From Microtetraspora sp. NBRC 13810 (GTDB lineage Bacteria > Actinomycetota > Actinomycetes > Streptosporangiales > Streptosporangiaceae), in assembly GCF_030268685.1 (NCBI RefSeq), contig NZ_BSRQ01000035.1, positions 1 through 50,016 on the forward strand: a stretch of 50,016 nt of DNA. The letters run 5' to 3'. Below are positions 42,468-49,381 of the stretch, piece by piece. Within the stretch, counting starts at the first letter, position 1; every line of letters begins with the position of its first letter. The notes under the pieces were generated by a model. It was not told the origin of the DNA. It saw nothing but the letters and a program-made list of their open reading frames with translations, and ran no database searches. Position numbers and translations under genes: made by a program.

Positions 42468-43090
42468 GCAAGGCGGTGTTGTTCTCCGGCGGCGAGTTCG
42501 GTCACCAGGTGAACGCCGTGCTGGAGACGTGTCTGCCCGCGGCGCGGATCCTGCGCGGCACGGACCTCGACGAGTCCTTCGCCATGCGGCCGGACGTGGT
42601 GGTGGCCGCGCTGTGGCGGGCGGACCACGCCCTGTGCGAACGCGCCGACCGGCTCGCCCACGAGACCCGGGTGCCGTGGCTGCCGGTCGTCCTGGACCAT
42701 CTCACCCTGCGCGTGGGTCCCTTCGTCATGCCGGGAGACGGTCCGTGCTTCCGCTGCTTCGAGCGGCGTGCCGTTCAGCACGACCCGCACTGGGACACCA
42801 CCCCGGCGTTGCGCGCCGGGTACGAACGCGACCGGACGCTGGGGCCCCGCGGCAGCCTCCCGCAACACGCCCGTCTCGCGGCGGGGCTGGCCGCCGGACT
42901 GCTGCGGCAGTCCGCCGCGGGCCGGCCGTCGCCGGGACACCTGGTGACGGTGGCCCTGCCGACGCTGGCCGTCAGCCGCCACCACGTCGTGGCGGAGCAC
43001 GCCTGCCCGCGGTGCCGCGAGGCGCCCGCCGAACGCGATCTCAGGGCGCTGCTGGGACTCGGCGGATCGGAGCCGGCCCATGCCGGATGA
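42446..43090 (+). CDS. Short ThiF/E1-like zinc protein of azole-peptide systems
   Basis: A 214-residue protein starting at GTG 42446, inside the end of the YcaO gene, behind GGAGGAG. Two CxxC pairs (GPCFRCFERR and HACPRCREA) form the zinc tetrad of the E1-like fold, and VLFSGGEFGHQVNAVL resembles its Rossmann start. The ATP-binding residues of true E1 enzymes are not obvious. It resembles the C-terminal half of Ocin-ThiF-like/cyclodehydratase partner proteins that bind leader peptides and stimulate YcaO. A scaffold role is inferred. Overlaps the next gene by 11 bases. Confidence 0.7.
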   Translation: MAAALRLSKAVLFSGGEFGHQVNAVLETCLPAARILRGTDLDESFAMRPDVVVAALWRADHALCERADRLAHETRVPWLPVVLDHLTLRVGPFVMPGDGPCFRCFERRAVQHDPHWDTTPALRAGYERDRTLGPRGSLPQHARLAAGLAAGLLRQSAAGRPSPGHLVTVALPTLAVSRHHVVAEHACPRCREAPAERDLRALLGLGGSEPAHAG

Positions 43091-44792
43091 CAGGCCGGAT
43101 GACAGGCCGGATGACAGGCCGGATGACGTGCCGGCCGCCCCGAGGCTCCTCACCGGGCTGGCGGTGGTGGCGGCCGGGGACGGCCTGGTCGTGACGGGCA
43201 CCCCGCGCCGGCAGGTCTTCCGCGGCGAGGCCGCGACGCGGGTGCTGCCACGGCTGCTGCCGCTGCTCGACGGGGTACGCGACCGCGGGCAGATCTGCGA
43301 CGAACTGGACCTCTCCCCCCGGCAACTGGCCAAGGCGATCTCGCTTCTCGACAGGAGCGGCCTGCTGGACCATCCGGGCGCGGAACCCGTCCCGCCCCGC
43401 CTGCCCGCCGCGGTGGTCTCGTACTACGGCCGGGTCAAGGACCTGGCGGGCTACCGCGGCACGGGGGAGGTCACCGCCCTGCTGGCCGGGTCCCGCGTCG
43501 CCGTCTTCGCGCACGACGCCGTGGGCGCCCGCGTCGGCGCGGACCTGACTCTCAGCGGTGCCGGCGCGGTCAGCCTGGTGCCGGGCACAGCGGACGGCGA
43601 CCGTACGCTCGCGGAGACCGACTTCGTCGTCGCGGTCGGGACCGGCCCGGACGCCGCCCAGGTGATCGCGTCCGCCGCGCGGGAAGGCGCGGCGCAGGGC
43701 GTGCCCGTGTTGCGGGTGCTCCTGGCCGGGGGGCATCTGGAGGTCGGCCCTTACCTGTTCCCGGGGTTCAGCACGTGTGTGGAGTGCCTGGAACGCAGCC
43801 GCCGCGAGGCCGCCTGGGACGGCGAGCCGAGCGACCAGGAGACGCCCGACGCGCTGGAGTTCGCCGCCGGGGTCGCCGCCGCGGAGACGGTGTCCATGAT
43901 CACCAAGGTCGCCGGGATGAGACTGGGGCGGCGGGTCGCCCGGATCTCCCTGCGCGACTTCACGACGGAGCACTTCGTGGCGGCCCCGTATCCCGAGTGC
44001 GCGCACTGCGGAGCCGGGCGCGCGCTGTCCCCCGCGGCGGCGGCGATCGAGCAGTACGAGTGGTGGACCCAGCGAACCCCCGCCGTGCTGACCCCCAGGG
44101 AGGCCGGGCGGGGGGCCGCCGCGGAGCGCGTCGCCGGTCTGGAGGGCGAACGCCCCCGGCTGTCCAGCCATCCCCGGCGCCCGCTTCCCGGCACCGGCCT
44201 TCCGGTCGGCGGGACCTTCGGCCGGGAGGAGGCCGGGCAGCGGCCGGAGACGGCCGACGAAGAGGTCCTCGGCGAGTTGCTCCGCCGCGTGGGCGGCCTC
44301 AGGCGGGACGACGGCGCGGACAGGATGCAGCGCTGGACGCCGACCGGCGGCAACCTCGGGTCGGTGGAGCTGTACCTGCTCCGGGAGGCGGGTTTCCCCG
44401 GCCTGCCGGGCACGCTCTTCCGGTACGACGATCTGGGACATGCCCTGACGGCGGTCCGCCCCGACGCCGTCACCGCCGCCGGCCTGCTGGCCGGAACCGA
44501 CCTCCGGCCCGCCGGGTACTCCACCGTGGTGGTGCTGGTCGCCGCCCACGCGCGCAACGCAGGTAAGTATCAGCACTCGCACCGGTTGGTCCATCTGGAC
44601 GCGGGCTGCGCCGTGACCCAGCTCGACACCGTGGCGGCGGGTTACGGCCGGCACACCCGGTGGGCGCGGAGCTGGGACGAGCGGGTGGCGGAGGTTCTCC
44701 GCCTCGACCGCCGGGACCAGTTCGTCACCGGGATCGCCGGTATCGGGGACGGGCACGACAGGCGGGACGGCGGGGAGTCGGCATGCCTCTGA
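43080..44792 (+). CDS. Leader-binding E1-like protein fused to a SagB-like nitroreductase domain
   Basis: A 570-residue fusion. The tail of PDDR repeats is followed by a winged-helix leader-binding clamp (about 20-100: LLPLLDGVRDRGQICDELDL). An E1-like domain with zinc pairs CVEC and CAHC spans about 115-330. A linker leads to a nitroreductase-type domain from about 415 (QRWTPTGGNLGSVELYLLRE, LFRYDDLGHAL, HLDAGCAVTQLD). The first part matches TOMM leader-binding proteins that deliver the precursor to YcaO. The last resembles half of an FMN azoline dehydrogenase. ATG at 43080 has GGAG upstream. Overlaps the next gene by 10 bases. Confidence 0.82.
   Translation: MPDDRPDDRPDDRPDDVPAAPRLLTGLAVVAAGDGLVVTGTPRRQVFRGEAATRVLPRLLPLLDGVRDRGQICDELDLSPRQLAKAISLLDRSGLLDHPGAEPVPPRLPAAVVSYYGRVKDLAGYRGTGEVTALLAGSRVAVFAHDAVGARVGADLTLSGAGAVSLVPGTADGDRTLAETDFVVAVGTGPDAAQVIASAAREGAAQGVPVLRVLLAGGHLEVGPYLFPGFSTCVECLERSRREAAWDGEPSDQETPDALEFAAGVAAAETVSMITKVAGMRLGRRVARISLRDFTTEHFVAAPYPECAHCGAGRALSPAAAAIEQYEWWTQRTPAVLTPREAGRGAAAERVAGLEGERPRLSSHPRRPLPGTGLPVGGTFGREEAGQRPETADEEVLGELLRRVGGLRRDDGADRMQRWTPTGGNLGSVELYLLREAGFPGLPGTLFRYDDLGHALTAVRPDAVTAAGLLAGTDLRPAGYSTVVVLVAAHARNAGKYQHSHRLVHLDAGCAVTQLDTVAAGYGRHTRWARSWDERVAEVLRLDRRDQFVTGIAGIGDGHDRRDGGESACL
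43083..43128. repeat. Tandem 12-bp repeat encoding PDDR
   Basis: The unit CCGGATGACAGG occurs about four times at the very 5' end of the E1-like gene, partly inside the overlap with the preceding gene. It gives an acidic-basic PDDR tail. Probably a slippage-prone disordered extension. Confidence 0.8.
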
Positions 44793-45514
44793 TACGCGAG
44801 GACGAGTTCACCCGGTCCGTCGACGACCTGGTGCGGACCAGGTCGCCGCTGCCCCCCGCACCCCCCGGCCCACGCCTCTGCGCGGAAACCGGCCCGGCCC
44901 ACCCGGCGGCCGGCGGGGGTCTCCCGGACACCCCGCCCCACCCGGCGACCGGCGGACGTCTTCCGGACAGCCCGGCCCACCCGGCGGCCGGCGGACGTCT
45001 TCCGCTTGAGGAGGTGCTCCGGGGCCGCCGCTCGGTACGCGCGTTCACCGCCGAGCCGCTGCCGCTGGACACCCTGACAGCCGTGCTGGGCCTGGCCGAG
45101 CACTCCTACCTGAGCAGGCACGCGCCGGGCGGGCCGCTCACCACCCTGCTGGCGCTCCGCCGCGTGGGTGGCCTCGCCCCCGGCCTGTACCACCCGTCAC
45201 CGTCGGGTGCGTACGCCGAACTGCCCGAGTCGCCGCCCTCCGCCGACTGGCCCCGGGCGTTCGCCGACGCGCCGGCGCTGATCTTCATCGGCGGCGCGGT
45301 CGTGGCGGCCTCCGGCGACTCCTACGGCGGGCTCCTCGTGCACGCGGGCGCGCTCGGGCACACGATCTGGCTCGCGGCACGCACATACGGCCTGGACTGC
45401 TCGGTGTTCGGCCAGCCCGACTCCGGCGTGACGCGGGCGATGCGGCGGCACGATCCCGGTGTCCGGCACCTGTTCACGGTCGCGCTCGGCCGCCGGCGGG
45501 CCGGCGACTCATGA
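44783..45514 (+). CDS. SagB-type azoline dehydrogenase (nitroreductase family)
   Basis: A 243-residue FMN nitroreductase-fold protein. The binding motif GRRSVRAFTAEPLPLDTL occurs at about 79-95, followed by GGLAPGLYHPSPSG and the dimer/FMN region YGGLLVHAGALGHTIWLAARTYG. SagB enzymes oxidise thiazolines to thiazoles. Between residues 36 and 75 a 13-residue element (PAHPAAGGRLPD type) is repeated about three times, forming an unstructured insertion. It may pair with the nitroreductase domain fused to the preceding protein. Start ATG overlaps the previous stop and the end overlaps the ABC gene (ATGA). Confidence 0.85.
   Translation: MPLIREDEFTRSVDDLVRTRSPLPPAPPGPRLCAETGPAHPAAGGGLPDTPPHPATGGRLPDSPAHPAAGGRLPLEEVLRGRRSVRAFTAEPLPLDTLTAVLGLAEHSYLSRHAPGGPLTTLLALRRVGGLAPGLYHPSPSGAYAELPESPPSADWPRAFADAPALIFIGGAVVAASGDSYGGLLVHAGALGHTIWLAARTYGLDCSVFGQPDSGVTRAMRRHDPGVRHLFTVALGRRRAGDS
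44890..45006. repeat. Imperfect 39-bp tandem repeat inside the SagB-type gene
   Basis: Three head-to-tail copies (third slightly short) encode PAHPAAGGGLPD, PPHPATGGRLPD and PAHPAAGGRLP. Close identity at DNA level indicates expansion by slippage or recombination. Confidence 0.75.
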
Positions 45515-47412
45515 CGATCTCGGCACAGCGGGGTGACGGCACCGCGGCGCAGGCGGTCACCACCTGGGACACCGCCCGCTTCATGGCGGCCCGGCTGCGG
45601 CCCTACCGCGGGCACACCGCCCTCGCGCTGCTGATCGTGCTGCTCCGGGTGGGCCTGGGCGTCCTCAATCCGCTGGCCCTGCTGGTGCTGCTCGACCGGG
45701 CGCTGCCGCAGCGGGACACCGAGCTGTTGCTGCTGCTGTGCGGGGGGCTCGTCGTCCTGGGCGGCGTCGCCAGCGCGCTGAACGTGGCCGAGGCGGCGAT
45801 CACGAACTGGATCAGTCAGCGACTCGTGGTGGACCTGCGGACAGAGGTGTTCGACCGGGCCCACGCGCAGCCGCTGGAGTTCTTCGCCGCGCGAAGCGCC
45901 AGTGAGCTTCAGGCGCGGCTGGTCAGCGACGTGAACGGGGTGGACCGGTTCTTCAGCCAGACCGTACGCTCCGTCGTGGCCGCGATCGCGCACGCCGCCA
46001 CGGCCGCCGTCGCGATGGTCGTCCTCTCCTGGCCGCTGGCGGTGGCGTCACTCCTGCTGACCACGCTGCTGTCGCTGCTCAACAACAGGTTCGCCCGGCG
46101 CCGCCGGAGCCTGGCCGCCGAACGCCAGCGGCACATCACCACGATGATGCGCCATGTGTCCGACGCCCTCTCCCTCAACGGCACCGTGCTGGGCCGGACC
46201 CTGGGGCGTACGGACCGGCAACGGGACCAGTTCACCGGCGTCTGCGAGTCGATCAGTGACACCACGATCCAGCAGCGCGTCATCGGCGCCAGGACGCTGA
46301 CCTTCATCGGCTTCTGCTTCGCCGCCATCGCGCCGATCATCTACCTGGTGGCCGGGCTCTACCTGCCCGAACTGTCGGTCGGCACCCTGGTGGCGCTGGT
46401 CATGCTGCAGATGCGGCTGTCGGACCCGATGCAGACGCTCCTCGCCTTCAGCGCCCAGATCCAGGCGTCGGTGGCGACGTTCGAGCGGATCATGGAGTAC
46501 ACGAACCTGCCCGCCCACCCGCTCCCGCCGGTGCGCAAGGCGGCCGGCGGCCCGCCGGCGGCCCGGGTGCGCGGCCTCCGCTTCCAGTACGCCGGCGCGA
46601 ACCGTCCAGCCCTCGACGGGATCGACCTCGATCTCGCCCCCGGCGAACTGCACCTCGTGGTCGGCCGTACGGGTTCGGGCAAGAGCACGCTGGGCTCGCT
46701 GCTCGCCGGCCTGCTCCGGCCCGCGGACGGGGTCGTCACGGTGGACGGCCTGCCGGCCGGCCCGGAATCCCTCCTGGAGCAGGCCACCCTCGTTCCGCAG
46801 CAGACGTCGTTCCTCAACGCCACGCTCAGGGAGAACCTGGAGTTCGCCGGGGACGACGTCCCCGAGGCCGAGATGGCACGAGCACTGCGGGCGGCGTGCC
46901 TGGACGACCTGGTCGCGTCCCTGCCCGACGGACTCGACACGCCCATCGGAGAAGGCGGTCACCAGTTGTCCGGGGGCGAGCGCCAGCGGCTGGCGATCGC
47001 GCGTGCGCTGCTGGCCGGCGGCCGGCTGTTCATCTTCGACGAGGCCACCAGCGCGCTCGACGGGATGACGGCGCAGCGCGTGCACGACGCCGTGCGGTCC
47101 GCCTACCGGCACCACACGCTCGTGGTGATCGCCCACCGGCTGCCGCGGCTGGCCGCGGAGGACCGGGTGCTCGTGCTCGACCGCGGGCGCATCGCCGAGC
47201 ACGGCACCCACGAGGAGCTGCGGTCGGCGGGCGGCGCCTACGCGGCGATGCTGGCCGCGCAGGAGGCGCCGGCCGGCGGCGGACGAATGCCGTCACGTAC
47301 CGGAGAGAACACGCTGAACCAGGAGGAGGAGATCGATGGGGGTCGGCGGAATCCTGCCGGATCTCGGAGTGGGACTCGGATACCGCTCACAGCTGCACGA
47401 TCGGATTCTTGA
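45511..47412 (+). CDS. ABC transporter, fused membrane and ATPase domains (peptide exporter)
   Basis: A 633-residue half-transporter. Six membrane segments lie in residues about 35-320, and the nucleotide-binding domain has Walker A VGRTGSGKST, signature LSGGERQRL and Walker B LFIFDEATSALD. There is no N-terminal C39 peptidase, so it cannot remove the leader. Given its place between the dehydrogenase and MNIO genes, it probably exports the mature peptide and gives self-protection. The last about 25 residues are read out of frame from the MNIO gene (77-base overlap) and are probably not structured. Confidence 0.9.
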   Translation: MTISAQRGDGTAAQAVTTWDTARFMAARLRPYRGHTALALLIVLLRVGLGVLNPLALLVLLDRALPQRDTELLLLLCGGLVVLGGVASALNVAEAAITNWISQRLVVDLRTEVFDRAHAQPLEFFAARSASELQARLVSDVNGVDRFFSQTVRSVVAAIAHAATAAVAMVVLSWPLAVASLLLTTLLSLLNNRFARRRRSLAAERQRHITTMMRHVSDALSLNGTVLGRTLGRTDRQRDQFTGVCESISDTTIQQRVIGARTLTFIGFCFAAIAPIIYLVAGLYLPELSVGTLVALVMLQMRLSDPMQTLLAFSAQIQASVATFERIMEYTNLPAHPLPPVRKAAGGPPAARVRGLRFQYAGANRPALDGIDLDLAPGELHLVVGRTGSGKSTLGSLLAGLLRPADGVVTVDGLPAGPESLLEQATLVPQQTSFLNATLRENLEFAGDDVPEAEMARALRAACLDDLVASLPDGLDTPIGEGGHQLSGGERQRLAIARALLAGGRLFIFDEATSALDGMTAQRVHDAVRSAYRHHTLVVIAHRLPRLAAEDRVLVLDRGRIAEHGTHEELRSAGGAYAAMLAAQEAPAGGGRMPSRTGENTLNQEEEIDGGRRNPAGSRSGTRIPLTAARSDS

Positions 47413-48178
47413 GCACGAACACGAGATCGACTGGCTCGAAGTCATCACGGACGGTTACATCGGCGACCCGGCGGGGCTACGGGACCTCCAGTGGCTGCGG
47501 GAGACCTTTCCCATCGTCCCGCACTCCCTGGAGATGTCGGTCGGCTCCGAGGAGCCGCTCGACGAGGACTATCTCGACGGCGTCGCGGCGGTGGCCGACG
47601 CCGTGGACGCGCCGTGGGTGAGCGACCACCTGTGCTTCACCCGCGACGGCGGCATCCACCTGGACAGCCTGGCGCCGGTGCAGCGCACGTACCGGCAGGC
47701 GCGGCGGATCGCCGAGAAGGCCCAGCGGATACAGGACAGGCTCGGCCGCAGGTTCCTGCTGGAGAACATCACCTACTACGTGGACCTGCCGGGTGAGCTC
47801 ACCGAGGCGGAGATGATCTCCGAGGTGATGCGGCACTGCGACTGCGGGATCCTGCTGGACCTCAACAACGTGGCCGTCAACGCGCGCAACCACGGCTACG
47901 ACCCGTTCCGTTTCCTGGACGCGCTGCCGCTGGATCGGGTCGAGCAGGTGCATCTGGCGGGGAACACCGCCGCCGAGGGCCCGGACGCGCTCCAGGTGGA
48001 CAGCCATGACGACGCCGTGAGCGACGAGGTGCTGAGGCTGCTCGGCCACCTGCTGGACCGGCAGCATGTCAAGGGGATCCTGCTGGAGCGCGACGACAAC
48101 TTCCCCGACGACTTCGGGGAGATCGTGGGCGAGCTGCGCCTGGCCCGGTGGGTCGTGCAGTCCGGGCCGGCGCGATGA
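47336..48178 (+). CDS. DUF692 multinuclear non-heme iron oxidase (MNIO), MbnB/TglH-like
   Basis: A 280-residue TIM-barrel protein. It opens LGVGLGYRSQLHDRILEHEHEIDWLE, with conserved metal-site motifs PHSLEMSVG, SDHLCF, LLENITYY, LLDLNNVAVNARNHG, QVHLAGN, VDSHDDAV and LLERDDN giving His, Glu, Asp and Asn ligands. MNIOs use two or three irons and O2 to rearrange peptidyl cysteine (oxazolone/thioamide in methanobactin, carbon excision in thiaglutamate). ATG at 47336 behind AGGAGGAG lies inside the ABC gene. The partner protein follows with ATGA overlap. The substrate is inferred to be the CQGC core. Confidence 0.9.
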   Translation: MGVGGILPDLGVGLGYRSQLHDRILEHEHEIDWLEVITDGYIGDPAGLRDLQWLRETFPIVPHSLEMSVGSEEPLDEDYLDGVAAVADAVDAPWVSDHLCFTRDGGIHLDSLAPVQRTYRQARRIAEKAQRIQDRLGRRFLLENITYYVDLPGELTEAEMISEVMRHCDCGILLDLNNVAVNARNHGYDPFRFLDALPLDRVEQVHLAGNTAAEGPDALQVDSHDDAVSDEVLRLLGHLLDRQHVKGILLERDDNFPDDFGEIVGELRLARWVVQSGPAR

Positions 48179-48954
48179 GCACGCCGCAGGGAGCGCAGGC
48201 CCTGCTCGCCCGGCTGCTGGCCGAGCCGGCGCTCCTCGCCGACGTCCGCGCGGCTCCGGAGGCGTTCGCCGCCCGCTACGGCCTCTCCCCCGCCGACGTC
48301 CGCCGGCTCTGTGCCGCCGGTGCGCCGGGGCTGAGGATGACGGGGCTGGTGACGCGCCTGAAGAAGTTCGAGGTGGCCGAGGTCGCGCTGCCCGCCACGC
48401 TGACCCTGTGCCGCGCGGCGTGGGACGACGAGACCATCTTCGGCCGCTGCCTGGTGGGGGCCAGGATGACGACCCTGCCAGGAGTGATCGACGCCGCCGT
48501 ACGGCTGGGCGAGCTGGTCACCGGGACCACCCCCGCCGCCGACCTTCCCGTCGTCCGGGACCTGCTCCGGTACGAGGTGCTGCTGCACGAGGTACGCGGG
48601 CGGGCCCGGGAGGAGCACTCCGGCCGGGCCGCCGCCCATCCGGCCCTCGGGCCCGGGGTGACCGTGGAGACCTTCGACTGCCCGGTCACCCAGGTCCAGC
48701 GGCGGGTGATCGACCGTGTTCCCTTCGACGACCTGCGGGAGCGGCGCACCCACTACGTGTTCGCCCCCGGTTCCGGCACCAGGGTGCTGGCCCATCGCAT
48801 CCCGGCCGCCCTCCGGACTCTCCTCGCCCACTGCGACGGTTCGCGGCCGGTCACGACTCTGGGCCGTACGCTCGGGATCCCCGCCGAGTCGGTGCGACGC
48901 GCCCTGGTGAACCTGCGGGCCAAGGGCGTCGACATCACGTTCGGCACCTGCTGA
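48175..48954 (+). CDS. Probable MNIO partner protein with winged-helix (RRE-like) C-terminus
   Basis: A 259-residue protein, translationally coupled to the MNIO gene (ATGA). MNIOs typically need a partner encoded beside them (MbnC, TglI) that binds the leader, and position and size fit. The N-terminal half is helical (ALLARLLAEPALLADVRAAP with YGLSPADVRRLC). The C-terminal 70 residues look like a PqqD/RRE-type winged helix (IPAALRTLLAHCDGSRPVTT, RALVNLRAKGVDI). It ends in ITFGTC. No sequence family is recognised with certainty. Confidence 0.65.
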   Translation: MSTPQGAQALLARLLAEPALLADVRAAPEAFAARYGLSPADVRRLCAAGAPGLRMTGLVTRLKKFEVAEVALPATLTLCRAAWDDETIFGRCLVGARMTTLPGVIDAAVRLGELVTGTTPAADLPVVRDLLRYEVLLHEVRGRAREEHSGRAAAHPALGPGVTVETFDCPVTQVQRRVIDRVPFDDLRERRTHYVFAPGSGTRVLAHRIPAALRTLLAHCDGSRPVTTLGRTLGIPAESVRRALVNLRAKGVDITFGTC

Positions 48955-49022
48955 CGGACCGGGGATCGAACGGGTTATCCACAGTTTCCACAGACTCGTA
49001 CACAGGTTCGACCCTCGACCGG
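48955..49022. other. 3' end region of the RiPP operon
   Basis: Short spacer between the partner-protein stop and the terminator hairpin. It contains one TTATCCACA (48975-48983), a DnaA-box-like sequence, which stands alone. Confidence 0.4.
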
Positions 49023-49047
49023 CTACCGGCCGGGCCGGCCGGTAGCC
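49021..49047. terminator. Bidirectional hairpin between RiPP operon and hydrolase remnant
   Basis: GGCTACCGGCC (49021-49031) and GGCCGGTAGCC (49037-49047) are perfectly complementary around GGGCC. It lies 67 bases after the RiPP operon's last stop. On the minus strand it also holds the stop codon of the truncated hydrolase. Confidence 0.65.
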
Positions 49048-49130
49048 ACGAACACGATCGGCGCCCCCGTCCCGTAGTCCTCGTACGACAGCCGGGTTCC
49101 GTCGGTGGCCTCGAAGTACGGCATGGTCAT
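49023..49130 (-). pseudogene. Alpha/beta-hydrolase, N-terminal fragment of 35 codons
   Basis: ATG at 49130 with a strong GGAGG six bases upstream reads MTMPYFEATDGTRLSYEDYG then TGAPIVFVA, the first two strands of an alpha/beta hydrolase up to the position where the oxyanion-hole motif (HG) would follow. The frame then runs into the hairpin and stops (GRPGR, TAG at 49023-49025). No nucleophile elbow or later strands exist, so it is a truncated gene, apparently cut at the border of the RiPP cluster. Confidence 0.7.
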
Positions 49131-49381
49131 TTCCTCCGTTATATGAGGTTTGCCGAGTTTGCGACGTTCGAGAGGCTGGCAGCCGGCCGGTAAGCGGGTC
49201 GATCACCTCCCAGGTAGGCCCGAGGAGGCCACGCGTTGGCAATGCGGCGCCACCAGCAGGTATGGTCGAAACGTCATGGCGCAGACGCAGACCGTGACCT
49301 CCACACCCAGTCCAGCCCGACGACACCCTCCGCACCGAGTCCTGGGGCCCTCACGGCCCGCCGGCCGAGGGGGGCCGGAGG
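49131..49381. other. Promoter region between hydrolase remnant and sensor kinase
   Basis: About 250 bases. The GC-poor segment ATATAACGGAGG just upstream of the hydrolase start belongs to that gene's leader. An open frame in phase with the kinase extends back to about 49296 but has no start codon before 49382, so the kinase start is well placed. No response-regulator gene precedes it. Confidence 0.45.

Noticed and set aside
40833-48954. Thiopeptide biosynthesis cluster
   Set aside because: The leader looks thiopeptide-like, but there is no Ser in the core, no lantibiotic-type dehydratase and no pyridine synthase.
48975-48983. Replication origin signal (TTATCCACA DnaA box)
   Set aside because: A single isolated box without a cluster, AT-rich unwinding region, dnaA or dnaN.
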